DNA of 64,000 bases from Kosakonia oryzae (GTDB lineage Bacteria; Pseudomonadota; Gammaproteobacteria; Enterobacterales; Enterobacteriaceae), in contig NZ_CP014007.2 of NCBI RefSeq assembly GCF_001658025.2, positions 868,001 through 932,000 on the forward strand. Reading direction: 5' to 3'. The notes beneath the pieces are model-generated. The model was not told the DNA's origin. It did no database searches and worked only from the letters and a program-made list of their open reading frames with translations. The translations under genes and the position numbers were made by a program. How positions within the stretch are numbered: the first letter of the stretch is position 1; each line of letters starts with the position of its first letter. Positions 34,788-44,306 of this stretch are shown piece by piece.

Positions 34788-35798
34788 CTAATGCGTCTTC
34801 AATGAAGCCGCAAATAACGACAACATATGTAATGCGGACAAATAATAACCTTCACCCGAACGCAAAGACGTTTCCATCTGTGGATAGTCGCCCATGGTTA
34901 AATCACGCACCGCCAGAATGCCGCCAGACATCGGATAACTTGCCCGTTCGTTGTCTGCGACATTCACCCACGCGGGCGTGTCATTGCGAGTGTAGCCCGC
35001 CCAAAAATGACGAAAATTCTCCGTCGAATGCTGCTGCGCATCGCTGAGGCTTAAATAAAGCGGAATGCGAATCGCATCGTAACTGAATCTTGCCGGCCAG
35101 TTCGCGGCAGGCATGACTTCACCACTATTCTTAACAAAAATCCAGTCGCTGGGCAGTTGGCTCTTACCAAAACGCGCTTTAGTGAGTAATTCGAGGCTCG
35201 ATTTTTTCAGTTTTAACCAAATATTGTTATGCCGTTGCTGCCAGAAACTCTCCCAGGCCGGAAAGACAAAATAGGACGGGTTGAGAATATACCCGTCGTC
35301 TTTGGTAAACCCAGTCAGGCCCGGCAGGAGTAATGTCCGGGAATCCTGTTCAATCACCAGGCAGTTGATAATCGCATCCTGAATATTTTCCGAGGCGGTG
35401 AGATAACTCTCATCGTGCCATTTATTGCCCGCCAGCAATAACGCCCAGGCAATCAATGTGTCGCCGTCGCTGGCATTATTATCGTCCGTCACTTTGCGTT
35501 CGTGCGGATCGTAACGCCAGGCAAACAGCCACAGCGACGGACGTAATAAGGTGTTGCGCGTCCAGCGCCACACTTTTTCAAATGTGGCGGGATCGTCGTT
35601 AACGACGGCCAGTAACATGCCATATCCCTGACCTTCCGAATGGCTAATATCGCCATTTTCATGGTCGATAATGCGGCCATCCTGACTCAGGTAGTTCTGT
35701 TTAAACAGCCCCCAGTTGCTGTCCTGACAGTGGGCTGAAAAAGCGGTCATGGCCAGCGACAATAGCAGGCACGGCATGAGCCAGGTGGTTCTTAACAT
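34788..35798 (-). CDS. bcsZ: BcsZ, periplasmic endo-1,4-beta-glucanase (GH8)
   Basis: A 336-residue secreted cellulase: signal peptide (about 1-24), then the GH8 catalytic domain with acid Glu55 (HSEGQGYGM), DNNASDGDTLIAWAL and the base region SYDAIRIPLYLSL. It trims misassembled glucan chains in the periplasm and affects cellulose structure and yield. It is the last gene of the bcs operon here, 43 bases after the galU-like gene, a position unlike the E. coli bcsABZC order. Confidence 0.95.
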   Translation of the reverse strand: MLRTTWLMPCLLLSLAMTAFSAHCQDSNWGLFKQNYLSQDGRIIDHENGDISHSEGQGYGMLLAVVNDDPATFEKVWRWTRNTLLRPSLWLFAWRYDPHERKVTDDNNASDGDTLIAWALLLAGNKWHDESYLTASENIQDAIINCLVIEQDSRTLLLPGLTGFTKDDGYILNPSYFVFPAWESFWQQRHNNIWLKLKKSSLELLTKARFGKSQLPSDWIFVKNSGEVMPAANWPARFSYDAIRIPLYLSLSDAQQHSTENFRHFWAGYTRNDTPAWVNVADNERASYPMSGGILAVRDLTMGDYPQMETSLRSGEGYYLSALHMLSLFAASLKTH

Positions 35799-35841
35799 GA
35801 GACATCCTGTGGTGAAAATAGGGCAGTTACCGGCTCAGTCG

Positions 35842-36771
35842 TTATACCGCTTCGGCGATGCGTTCAACGGCGTCAGCCACGGGTTTTAACGTCAATTCGT
35901 GCTGCAACCACTGGCGGAAAGCCGGGCCTGTCGCGCCGTGACGTAAGCCGTACTCGACAAAGGCTTTCATATAGCCAATCTTGTCGCCGCAGTCGTGAGA
36001 TTTCCCGGTCAGTGCGTAAGCCTCCACCGGCGCGTTTTCCAGCAGCATGGCGATGGCATCGGTCAACTGGATCTCACCGCCTGCGCCGATCGGCGTTTTA
36101 CGCAGCAGCGGCCAAATCGCTTTCGACAGCACATAGCGGCCAACCACCGCCATGTCGGACGGTGCTTCATCAACGGCCGGTTTTTCTACCATGCCTTTTA
36201 CCAGACCAAAACCGCCTGCCGGGAGGTTGATGCCGCCACAATCCACTACGCCATAGCGGGAAACATCTTCGTGGTTAACGGTTTCAATCATTAACTGGCT
36301 GGCGCCCGTCGTGGTGAAGCGATCGAGCATCGCGGCCAGGTTATCCTGCGACAGATCGCAATGGCTGTCGTCGATCAACACATCCGGCAGCAGCACCACG
36401 AAGTCGTTATCGCCAATCAGCGGTTCCGCGCACAGCACCGCGTGGCCCAGACCTTTCGAGTGGCCCTGGCGCACATGCATAATGTTCATGCCCGCCGGAC
36501 AGATAGTCCGCACCTCTTCCAGCAGTTGATTTTTCACGCGCGATTCCAGCAGCGACTCCAGTTCAAAAGAGGTATCGAAATGGTTTTCGATGGCGTTTTT
36601 GGAAGAGTGCGTAACCAGTACGATTTCGCGGATCCCGCAGGCGTAGCACTCCTGCACGATATACTGGATAAGCGGCTTGTCCACGATCGGTAACATCTCT
36701 TTCGGGATAGCCTTGGTTGCCGGAAGCATACGCGTACCGAGCCCTGCCACTGGGATTACAGCCTTTAACAT
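35842..36771 (-). CDS. galU: UTP-glucose-1-phosphate uridylyltransferase (GalU paralog) in the cellulose operon
   Basis: A 309-residue nucleotidyltransferase with the signature [22 protein letters not shown] region (GLGTR, residues 10-14; Lys near 26) and uridine/metal motifs LPDVLID and the VEKP stretch. It makes UDP-glucose, the substrate of BcsA, from UTP and glucose-1-phosphate. The housekeeping galU lies by hns in E. coli. This extra copy inside the operon, with 35-43 base gaps on both sides, would couple precursor supply to cellulose synthesis. It could also be a galF-like regulator, but the active-site residues look intact. Confidence 0.92.
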   Translation of the reverse strand: MLKAVIPVAGLGTRMLPATKAIPKEMLPIVDKPLIQYIVQECYACGIREIVLVTHSSKNAIENHFDTSFELESLLESRVKNQLLEEVRTICPAGMNIMHVRQGHSKGLGHAVLCAEPLIGDNDFVVLLPDVLIDDSHCDLSQDNLAAMLDRFTTTGASQLMIETVNHEDVSRYGVVDCGGINLPAGGFGLVKGMVEKPAVDEAPSDMAVVGRYVLSKAIWPLLRKTPIGAGGEIQLTDAIAMLLENAPVEAYALTGKSHDCGDKIGYMKAFVEYGLRHGATGPAFRQWLQHELTLKPVADAVERIAEAV

Positions 36772-36806
36772 AATTGTTTCCTGTTATTTATTTTGCTGTT
36801 TAAAAA

Positions 36807-37766
36807 TCAACACACAACGCTGTTGATGATGCCACCCGATTCATTTACGCCTGGAACCTGGTAGTTAATAAAATCATCACCGCCTCGCGCCTTCACTTTA
36901 TAAAGGGCGGTATCAGCGGCTTTTAAAATAGAGGAAAAATTCGGCCCGTGTTCCGGATAACTGGCAACACCAATACTCACCGATAATTCCACGGTTTGTT
37001 GCAGGTAATGCAAATACATCGGCTGGCGCGTGGCTTCGACAATTAATTGCAGCACGCCGCGACCGGCTGGTTCGTCAACGCCATCAATATAGGTGAGGGC
37101 GAATTCGTCACCGCCGAGCCGGCCAAGCAGTGTGGTGCGGGAAATACACTGTTTTACCCGGCTGATAAAGCAGCGCAGCACTTCATCGCCTGCCGCATGC
37201 CCCAGATCGTCGTTAATATTTTTAAAGTTATCGAGATCCAGTATCGCCACCACAATCTGTGCCCCGCGCGCGTTAGCGGCACGGATTTTTTTGCGGCTGC
37301 GAATATAGTAACCCTGGCGATTCAGGGTTTTGGTTAATGCATCATTGTGCGCGCGAAAATGTAATTTCTCGCGGATTGCCATATGCCGGGTAATATCAAA
37401 TCCCAGCAGAATAAAGGCAAATATTTCACCGTTTTCATCGCGCCGCGGCATTAAGCGAGTATCAAGCCAAAGCATCTCGCCGTTTTTTTTCGGCTGCGAT
37501 ATTTCGCCCTGCCAGTTATCGCCGTTTTTTTTCGCAATATTAATCGCCATCGCCAGTGAAATAGCCACCGTTTCATCCGTCGACTGAAACAGTACTTTGC
37601 CCAGCACTTCATCACGGCTGAAACCCGTTAATTGATAGAAAAATGGGCTGGCGTGAATAAGCTGGCCGGAGGTATCGAGAACCAGCGAAACAAAGGCATT
37701 ATCCTCCATATAATTAACTGCCTCGATTTCAAGTTTCCTGCCTGAAACCATGATTTCATTAAACAT
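36807..37766 (-). CDS. PAS-GGDEF diguanylate cyclase in the cellulose operon
   Basis: A 319-residue cytosolic protein with a PAS domain (about residues 20-125; DTSGQLIHASPFFYQLTGF, GFDITRHMAIREKL) and a GGDEF domain with an intact RLGGDEF active site and ILDLDNFKNINDDLGHAAGD. The RxxD inhibitory site five residues before GGDEF is absent (SRTT there), so no product inhibition is expected through that site. Start ATG at 37766 has AGGTGA at six bases. It makes c-di-GMP, the allosteric activator of BcsA through its PilZ domain. The PAS domain probably senses redox, oxygen or a ligand; no cofactor residue is diagnostic. Confidence 0.93.
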   Translation of the reverse strand: MFNEIMVSGRKLEIEAVNYMEDNAFVSLVLDTSGQLIHASPFFYQLTGFSRDEVLGKVLFQSTDETVAISLAMAINIAKKNGDNWQGEISQPKKNGEMLWLDTRLMPRRDENGEIFAFILLGFDITRHMAIREKLHFRAHNDALTKTLNRQGYYIRSRKKIRAANARGAQIVVAILDLDNFKNINDDLGHAAGDEVLRCFISRVKQCISRTTLLGRLGGDEFALTYIDGVDEPAGRGVLQLIVEATRQPMYLHYLQQTVELSVSIGVASYPEHGPNFSSILKAADTALYKVKARGGDDFINYQVPGVNESGGIINSVVC

Positions 37767-37812
37767 GATGGTCACCTGATCGTTGAAATAGGGTGGATAT
37801 GCCTTTGCGACG

Positions 37813-38274
37813 TCATTCGTTAATGGCGTAACGGAAAATCAGCACGTCTTCGGTGGCGTTATCCTTCCAGCGCACCGGCACCTGATTGCCCGCGCCCTGT
37901 GAAACCAGCCACTGCGAATATGCACCTTCCAGCACATAGGCGCTGGCGCGGCGCCAGCCCGCTTCGTCACGGTATTCCGGCGCATGCGGCCACGCGCAGT
38001 GCAGCAGGATCAGTTCACGCTGGGCGGGTGCCATTTTGACAAAGCCCCAGTTGAACAGCTCCAGCACCCGGTTAATGCTCGCTTCCAGTTCGTTCACCGT
38101 GGAGGCACCATCGATGGGATACCACTGGGCCATCATCTGGCCGATACGTCTCAGGGCTTCGGGATCTTTATCACCCCGGCCTTCGGTGTATTCGTTAAAA
38201 AACAGATACACCAGGTCATGCCAGCCAGCCTGATAATTGCGTTGTAAATAAGTGTCCTGATTGCTAAACATCAT
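37813..38274 (-). CDS. bcsD: BcsD, cellulose crystallisation subunit (AxCesD type)
   Basis: A 153-residue protein of the BcsD family, which forms an octameric periplasmic ring that guides four glucan chains into crystalline cellulose in Komagataeibacter. Typical blocks are QAGWHDLVYLFFNEY, FNWGFVKMAP and AGWRRASAYVLEGAYSQWL. There is no signal peptide, as in the family. It lies 12 bases after bcsC. Its presence marks this as a type I bcs operon rather than the E. coli type II (bcsQ, bcsE-G) system. Confidence 0.94.
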   Translation of the reverse strand: MMFSNQDTYLQRNYQAGWHDLVYLFFNEYTEGRGDKDPEALRRIGQMMAQWYPIDGASTVNELEASINRVLELFNWGFVKMAPAQRELILLHCAWPHAPEYRDEAGWRRASAYVLEGAYSQWLVSQGAGNQVPVRWKDNATEDVLIFRYAINE

Positions 38275-38286
38275 CTATCCCACGGG

Positions 38287-41200
38287 TTATTTGTCTTGAT
38301 CGACGTAATATTTGAAATACACCAACGCCTTGCCTTCGTTATAACTGCCGAAGGTGTCGTACCCTAAGTTCGCACCGAGAGCCAGGTTGTCGCTGAGGTG
38401 GTAACGCGCATCCACGCCCAGCGTATAGCCAATGCCGTTTTTCGACGTGGCTTTGTAGACAGCGTCCACGTCGTCATCGTCGCTGGCGTAACTGTTTAAT
38501 TCTGCTTGCAGGCTGCTGTGGCCCGGGAAGTAATCGCTCTTATCCTGCTTATAAGATTGATAACCCACCGCGCCATTGAGCGTCAGATCCCAGTCGTTAA
38601 TGTGGCGCGTCAGCGTCACCGGCAGCGATACCGCCATAAAATCTTGCGGGCTGAAGTAGCCGCCCTGGCCGAGGGTGTAGTAGCTCAGGTTGCGGTCAAA
38701 GTTCATATAGTTGACGTTCACCCCCACTTTCAGCTCGCTGTCGCTGGTTTTCCAGGGCCGCAGATAGCTGCCCGCCTGCGCGGTGACGGCGTGGTTGGTC
38801 GGCACATTTGTTCCGACGTAGGTATCGAAGCCCAGACGGGTATAAAGCCCAATCAGGTCGTTATCCCAGGCGTACTGCGCCGAAACTCCGTTACGAGTAA
38901 TGCCACCCCAGCTTTCGCCGGTGCTCTTATCCTTTACCCCAACATACGACAGCAGGCTGTCGGTGACGGCACGGCGTTCTGCTTTCAGGTTCAGCGAACT
39001 GTTCTGCGTCAGTTTCGGGTTCCACTCCACGCCGCCCACCAGACGGGTGAACTCGCCGCCGGTCGGTGTGCTGCCGACATCCAGTTTGTAGCTGTCGCCG
39101 CTCAGGCTGAGGTTTGCCGCCACGCCGTTTGCCTGCTGCGAACCCTGGCTGGAAGCATTGGTCGAAGTGGTCGTGGTGCTGGTGCTGGCCGCCGCTTCCG
39201 CTAGTTTCTCCGCATGCTCAAGCGCCCCGGAACCGAAGCGGTTCGCCGCCTCACCGGACATCTCGCCAGCGTTAAGCGCTGTTGGCGTGACGTTCAGGCT
39301 CAGGCGCGTGCTTTCGCCCACCGCACCGGAGAGGATCAGCGGTGCCTGCACTTCATCCAGCGCGCCAAGACCCGATTCGCCATTACGGCTACGCAATGAA
39401 ATGCCGCCGCTGGTCCAGGTGGCGCTCTTCTCTTGCAGATCGCGCATCATGGTGTTGATACCGCTCATTGCCGTGAGCTGCGCCTGACGCGTTGGCGACG
39501 GCAGCGACATCACCGAACTCAGTTCATCGCTATCGTCATCACCACTCTGTTGCAGATGCCACTGGGCCGTGCGCAGCAGCGACATCGCCCGCTGGTTTTC
39601 ACCGTTGGCCGCCGCCACGCGCGCGGCCAGCAGCATATAATCGGCATTCTGGCTCGGCTCCAGCCCGGCAAAGGTTCGCCGCGCTTCGTCGTTATCGCCA
39701 CGGGCCAGTGCCATATTCACCATTCCGGTCAGCGCCTGTTTATCCCGTGGCGACTTACGCAGCACGTACTGATAGATTTCCGTGGCTTTGTCATCCATAT
39801 GATCGGCCTGGTAGACACGCGCCACGGCCAGCAGCAGATCGGTATTGGTCGGATTGTTTTGCAGTTCCGGCATCAACAGCGACCAGGCTTTGCCGATTTG
39901 CCCCTTTTCCCGCAGGCGATCGGCGCGAACGATCAAACCGCCTAAGCGGATCGCGCTCATCTCCTGCTCGCTGGCACCGTTTTGCAATACCGGCGCATTC
40001 AGCAAGCTTTCGGCTTCAGCAAACTGCCCGGCCTGGTTTAGCACGCGGATCTGCCCGGCATAATCCAGTACCGAACCGTGTAATCCCTGCGCCTGGTTAT
40101 TGCGTACCAGTTGCAGCGCGCCAGCGCTGTCGCCGCTCTGCATCAGTAATTCAGCAAGACGGCCCGCATCGACCGGCGATTGCGGCGGATTACGTTGCAG
40201 CGCCAGTAACGAGTTGCGCGCCGCTGTCGCATTGCCAAGACGCAGATAGTTGCGGGCAATATCCAGTTGTTGGTTGATCTGCACGCGCGTGTTCAGTGCG
40301 CTCATATCGGCGCTGTAACTGCTGCGCGGTACGCGGGCGAGCAGGCTTTGCGCGCGCGACCAGTCGTTCTCTTCGGCGGCATAAACCGCAGCGGCATACA
40401 GCGCCTCTTTATTGCTGCTGTCGCGTTGCGCCACGCCAGACATTAACGCCGAGGCCTGCTGTTTCTGCCCCGCTTTGCGCAGTGCGCGGGCGTAATCGAG
40501 TTGCAGCCAGACATTGTGTGGGTATTTGCCGGAGGCGTTTTGCAGGATCTGCATCGCCCGTGAGCTATTTCCTGCCTGCAACGCAGCCTGCGCAGCTTTG
40601 CGCTCGTTGTCGCCGTTATCGCCAACGGCAGCGTAACGGGTACGCAGACTGGCGGGCAGGGTTTGCAGCATGGCGTCTGCTTCTGCCTGTTTATTCTGCT
40701 GCTTCAGCACCCACCACAAACCAGTACGGATATCGGTATTCTGTGGGCGCTGCGCCAGCAACTGGCGGTACACCTCTTCGGATTGCGACAACTTGCCCTG
40801 ACGCCGCAGGATATCGGCCCGCAACATACCCGCCGCCTGCTGCTGGTTTTCATCGCTGCTGTTGCCGCTCTGCAAACTTGCCAGTGCCTGGTCGTAGCTG
40901 CCTTTCTGGCTCAGGCTACGGGCCTGGCCCAGCGCGGCGTAGAAACGGGCGTTATCGGCATCTTTTATCCACTGCGCGCTGTTCAGGTTGCTGGCATCTT
41001 CCTGTGCCGCGCGGCGCAGGAATTTCTCGGCATCGGCAAAGTTGTTCTGCCGCAGTGCGACATAGCCCATCCCGGCCAGCGCATTGCCATTATTGGCGCG
41101 GGTTTGCAGCGCTTCGGAGAAGCGATCTTTGGCGCTGCCGAGATCGCCGCCGTTCAATGCATCAAAGCCCGCTTTGGTGGCATCGCCTTCCACGCTTTTA

Positions 41201-41985
41201 CGGTAGTGATCCATCGGCGCGCTGTCTTCCGGATGGCGCTGCGCCCAGGCAGTATACGCTGGCAGATCGCTGGCTTTGGCATCCAGCCATAGCAGCGCTT
41301 GCTGTAAGGCTTTGTCGGCGCTTTTATCATCGGCAGCCAGCGTGCTGAGCAGGGCGATCCCTTCCCGGCGCGTGGATTCCTGATAAGTGAGCGCCATCGC
41401 CAGCGCCTTTTTCGTGGGTTCGTCGTCCGGCATCACGCTGGCACGCTGACGCATGGCGGCGACCGCCTCGCCCCAACTGGCGCTGTCACCGGCCATGGTC
41501 TGGTAATACTCCAGCGCCACGTCATCCGGCGGTGGATTGCCATTAAACAGCGCGCGCCAGGCAGCAATAGACTCTTTAATCTGCCCACGGCTCGCAAGCT
41601 GTCGCGCCGCGTTGAGTTTATCCTGCGGAATATTGCGCAGGGTGTTGGCGCTGGTCAGCGCGCTCAGACGCGGGTCCTGCGGCGAAATATCGGCGATTTT
41701 TTTGCGCCACACTTCTGATTGCTGCACGTTGCCTTGCTGCAGTTGATAAAGCGCCATCAGATACATGGCGTCGATATTCTTATCATCCGCAGCCAGTACT
41801 TTTTGCAGCGCATCGATGGCCATATCGTCGTGCGCTTTGCTGTGCCAGTAGCTGGCCTGCGCCAGCAGTTTTTTCACTGCGGCCGCATTCGCGCTGGCGT
41901 CAGCGGTATCGGCAGCAGCAGGATGGCTGGCGCCCACCAGGCACAGCAGGTAAAAAGCCTGCGTCAGTTGTTTACGCGTATTCAT
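38287..41985 (-). CDS. bcsC: BcsC, outer-membrane cellulose export protein with TPR scaffold
   Basis: A 1232-residue protein with signal peptide (about 1-25), a long periplasmic superhelix of TPR repeats (about 30-850), a low-complexity Ser/Thr/Asn linker (near 930-955) and a C-terminal 16-strand porin domain (about 950-1232) ending YFKYYVDQDK. It carries nascent cellulose across the periplasm and outer membrane. The start overlaps bcsB by four bases (ATGA). Length is typical for BcsC. Confidence 0.95.
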   Translation of the reverse strand: MNTRKQLTQAFYLLCLVGASHPAAADTADASANAAAVKKLLAQASYWHSKAHDDMAIDALQKVLAADDKNIDAMYLMALYQLQQGNVQQSEVWRKKIADISPQDPRLSALTSANTLRNIPQDKLNAARQLASRGQIKESIAAWRALFNGNPPPDDVALEYYQTMAGDSASWGEAVAAMRQRASVMPDDEPTKKALAMALTYQESTRREGIALLSTLAADDKSADKALQQALLWLDAKASDLPAYTAWAQRHPEDSAPMDHYRKSVEGDATKAGFDALNGGDLGSAKDRFSEALQTRANNGNALAGMGYVALRQNNFADAEKFLRRAAQEDASNLNSAQWIKDADNARFYAALGQARSLSQKGSYDQALASLQSGNSSDENQQQAAGMLRADILRRQGKLSQSEEVYRQLLAQRPQNTDIRTGLWWVLKQQNKQAEADAMLQTLPASLRTRYAAVGDNGDNERKAAQAALQAGNSSRAMQILQNASGKYPHNVWLQLDYARALRKAGQKQQASALMSGVAQRDSSNKEALYAAAVYAAEENDWSRAQSLLARVPRSSYSADMSALNTRVQINQQLDIARNYLRLGNATAARNSLLALQRNPPQSPVDAGRLAELLMQSGDSAGALQLVRNNQAQGLHGSVLDYAGQIRVLNQAGQFAEAESLLNAPVLQNGASEQEMSAIRLGGLIVRADRLREKGQIGKAWSLLMPELQNNPTNTDLLLAVARVYQADHMDDKATEIYQYVLRKSPRDKQALTGMVNMALARGDNDEARRTFAGLEPSQNADYMLLAARVAAANGENQRAMSLLRTAQWHLQQSGDDDSDELSSVMSLPSPTRQAQLTAMSGINTMMRDLQEKSATWTSGGISLRSRNGESGLGALDEVQAPLILSGAVGESTRLSLNVTPTALNAGEMSGEAANRFGSGALEHAEKLAEAAASTSTTTTSTNASSQGSQQANGVAANLSLSGDSYKLDVGSTPTGGEFTRLVGGVEWNPKLTQNSSLNLKAERRAVTDSLLSYVGVKDKSTGESWGGITRNGVSAQYAWDNDLIGLYTRLGFDTYVGTNVPTNHAVTAQAGSYLRPWKTSDSELKVGVNVNYMNFDRNLSYYTLGQGGYFSPQDFMAVSLPVTLTRHINDWDLTLNGAVGYQSYKQDKSDYFPGHSSLQAELNSYASDDDDVDAVYKATSKNGIGYTLGVDARYHLSDNLALGANLGYDTFGSYNEGKALVYFKYYVDQDK

Positions 41986-44306
41986 TTTTTTGTTTTATCC
42001 TGCAGGCGTTGTTGGGCGTGGCGCTGAAGTAGGGTGAACAGCATCGGCCCGGAAACCGCAGCAATCAGGCAGGCAAGGGCGACCAGCCAGAAAATATGCT
42101 CGCTGGCGAACCACAAAATTTTCATATAACCGGGCAGGTTGCCGCTGGTGAATTGCTCGCCCACCCGCCAGCTTTTGACGTCCCCGGCGCTGTTGACGGC
42201 GGTGAAATCCCCCCCGGCGGCGGAGAGAAAGGCCGGTTTGTTCATGTCTTCCGCCAGTTGCGAAAGCTGGTGGTTGTCGGTTGCTGTTGCGATCACCACC
42301 ACGCGTTGCGCGTTCCACGGCGAGCGCAGGCTCAGCAGGCCGCGCCACTGATTGTTGTCGCTGAGATACTCAGCCGCATCCATATCCGTGCGTGCCTGAT
42401 CGCCGCGCAGCAGCGATAACACGCGGCTTACGGCACTGGCGGTTTTCACTTCCAGCGTATTTTCATTCAACGCAAAGGCGCTGTTTTGCAGCAGCGGATT
42501 CAGCATCTCGCCGTTGCTCAGGCTGCCAATCGCCAGCACATCGCTGTCGGCCAACTGTTGTTGCGCCTCTTCCTGGCCGGGCAGCCCGGTATAGAGGTGC
42601 AAGTAGTTGGCGGTAACGCCCGTGTCGCGCCCGGATTGCGCCATCAGGTTGAGCAGCACGGTGGCGTCATCAACCGTAGGGTGCGCAGGCATCAGCACCG
42701 TGGTTTGCGCGAGGTCAGCATGGCGCGTGAACGGGAACATTGCACTGCTGAACCACGCCAGGTTCGGCAGCTTGCCGAAGTGCCAGGCACGGCTGAAATC
42801 GAGCGTTGAATCACCGTCAATCCGGCTCTGGATGTTCTCATCCGCCATGGCGTTGCAGGGAGCGTTTTTCTGCGCTTTCAGACCGAACCAGAAACCGAGT
42901 TGATTGCTGCCGAGAATGGCACGCGGATCGATGTTGACCACCGCGCTCTGCTGGCGCTGCGATAAACCGAGCATCGACAGCACCGGTGCCAGCATCCCCT
43001 CTTTACTGACCGGCAGACGTTTAAGGAACTCGCCGTTCAGGCTGACGTTGAGGAAGGAGTCCTGATCGTCAATCCAGTTTTTCTGCGCAAAGCTGTAGTT
43101 GAGGTGCAGCGGTACGGAGGAACCATCCCACAGGAACAGATCCGGCGCGGTACGAAACGGCAGACGGTTCTCGCCGTGCCAGACGCCGTGGGCAATCAGT
43201 GCACTCTCATCCGTCAGCAGCGAGCGCACGGCAACCGGATGTTCAGTGTTGATCCAGCGCGGCGCATCGTAGGCGGCTCGCTGGGCGATTTTCAGTGTCG
43301 GCACATCCAGCGTGTCGCTGTCCGGCAGCGCCGGTAATGTCAAACGCCACGCCGCCTGGCGTAGCTGCATCTCGTTGCGGCCGCTAATGATCAGCAGTTT
43401 CCAGGCCGGGTTTTGCGGGTTATCAATCACCTGCAATGCCGCACCGTTGGTTTCCGGCAGGGTGACGCCGCCAATGGTCTGGCCCGGTTTGCCAATCAGA
43501 ATGCCGTTGCCAACGGGCAGGGCATCGTACTGCACGTCAAAGCGGCTGGGTTTGCCGTTGCTTAATGCGCCAAACTGCGAGGCGACAATCGCTGATGCGG
43601 TCAGCACATCCGCATCCGGCGCCGCCGGGTAAGCTATGCTGATCGCCTGATCTTTGGTCTGTTTGATATCGACGAAGGGGCGCGGGAATGTGCCCAGCGT
43701 TTTGCGGACGTTCAGCCACAATCCCTGATAGTTCAGCGATGATTCCGGCTGTAATGTCACTTTATAATCGGCAGGCAGCGGGCGCTGGCAGCTCCAGACA
43801 TTATTAATAATGTCGTCACCGGTTTTCAGCTGGAAGCTGAGGTTGTTGCTGGAGGCGACCATCGAGGCCGGGACATCCAGTTGCCAGTAGCCTTTATCCT
43901 GCTGCAACTGATCGAGCGGGATGGCGCCCAGCGGCTGACCATTCAGCATCAGTTGCAGGTTTTCGCCGCTGACATCGCTGCGGTTGACCTGCACATTCAG
44001 GCTGATGTGTGCGTCGGTGATCACCAGATCGCCCGGCAGGTTGAACGACACCCCGTTTTGCAACTGCTGGCCGGAGAGCGTCAGCCCGCCAGTTGCGCCC
44101 ATATCGCCAAAGCTCAGGGTGCTGGCGATATTCTGGTTGCTGGTATTCGCCACAGCCGCCTGCTGCGGCTGCACAGCTGTTTTTCCTTGCAGCGAAAGCG
44201 GCGTTGGCAGCGTCGGCGGCGCGTCGTTATCGCTTGAGAGCGCAAACGCCGGAGTATGCACCGAACAGGCAAGCAGGGTAGCAAGTGCGATAGGCTTACA
44301 GCGCAT
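41982..44306 (-). CDS. bcsB: BcsB, periplasmic cellulose synthase subunit
   Basis: A 774-residue protein with signal peptide (cleavage near residue 22, SVHTPAFA), two carbohydrate-binding and flavodoxin-like repeats (GDLVITDAHISL, LPFRTAPDLFLWDGSSVPL) and a single C-terminal transmembrane anchor (about 735-755; ILWFASEHIFWLVALACLIA). It forms the catalytic inner-membrane complex with BcsA and guides the glucan chain. The start overlaps the bcsA stop by 11 bases and the stop overlaps bcsC by four, so the operon is tightly coupled. Confidence 0.95.
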   Translation of the reverse strand: MRCKPIALATLLACSVHTPAFALSSDNDAPPTLPTPLSLQGKTAVQPQQAAVANTSNQNIASTLSFGDMGATGGLTLSGQQLQNGVSFNLPGDLVITDAHISLNVQVNRSDVSGENLQLMLNGQPLGAIPLDQLQQDKGYWQLDVPASMVASSNNLSFQLKTGDDIINNVWSCQRPLPADYKVTLQPESSLNYQGLWLNVRKTLGTFPRPFVDIKQTKDQAISIAYPAAPDADVLTASAIVASQFGALSNGKPSRFDVQYDALPVGNGILIGKPGQTIGGVTLPETNGAALQVIDNPQNPAWKLLIISGRNEMQLRQAAWRLTLPALPDSDTLDVPTLKIAQRAAYDAPRWINTEHPVAVRSLLTDESALIAHGVWHGENRLPFRTAPDLFLWDGSSVPLHLNYSFAQKNWIDDQDSFLNVSLNGEFLKRLPVSKEGMLAPVLSMLGLSQRQQSAVVNIDPRAILGSNQLGFWFGLKAQKNAPCNAMADENIQSRIDGDSTLDFSRAWHFGKLPNLAWFSSAMFPFTRHADLAQTTVLMPAHPTVDDATVLLNLMAQSGRDTGVTANYLHLYTGLPGQEEAQQQLADSDVLAIGSLSNGEMLNPLLQNSAFALNENTLEVKTASAVSRVLSLLRGDQARTDMDAAEYLSDNNQWRGLLSLRSPWNAQRVVVIATATDNHQLSQLAEDMNKPAFLSAAGGDFTAVNSAGDVKSWRVGEQFTSGNLPGYMKILWFASEHIFWLVALACLIAAVSGPMLFTLLQRHAQQRLQDKTKK

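Noticed and set aside
38506..41348. Many long antisense frames over bcsC, including frames over 200 codons
   Set aside because: They mirror GC-rich sense codons of bcsC and show no domains or initiation sites.
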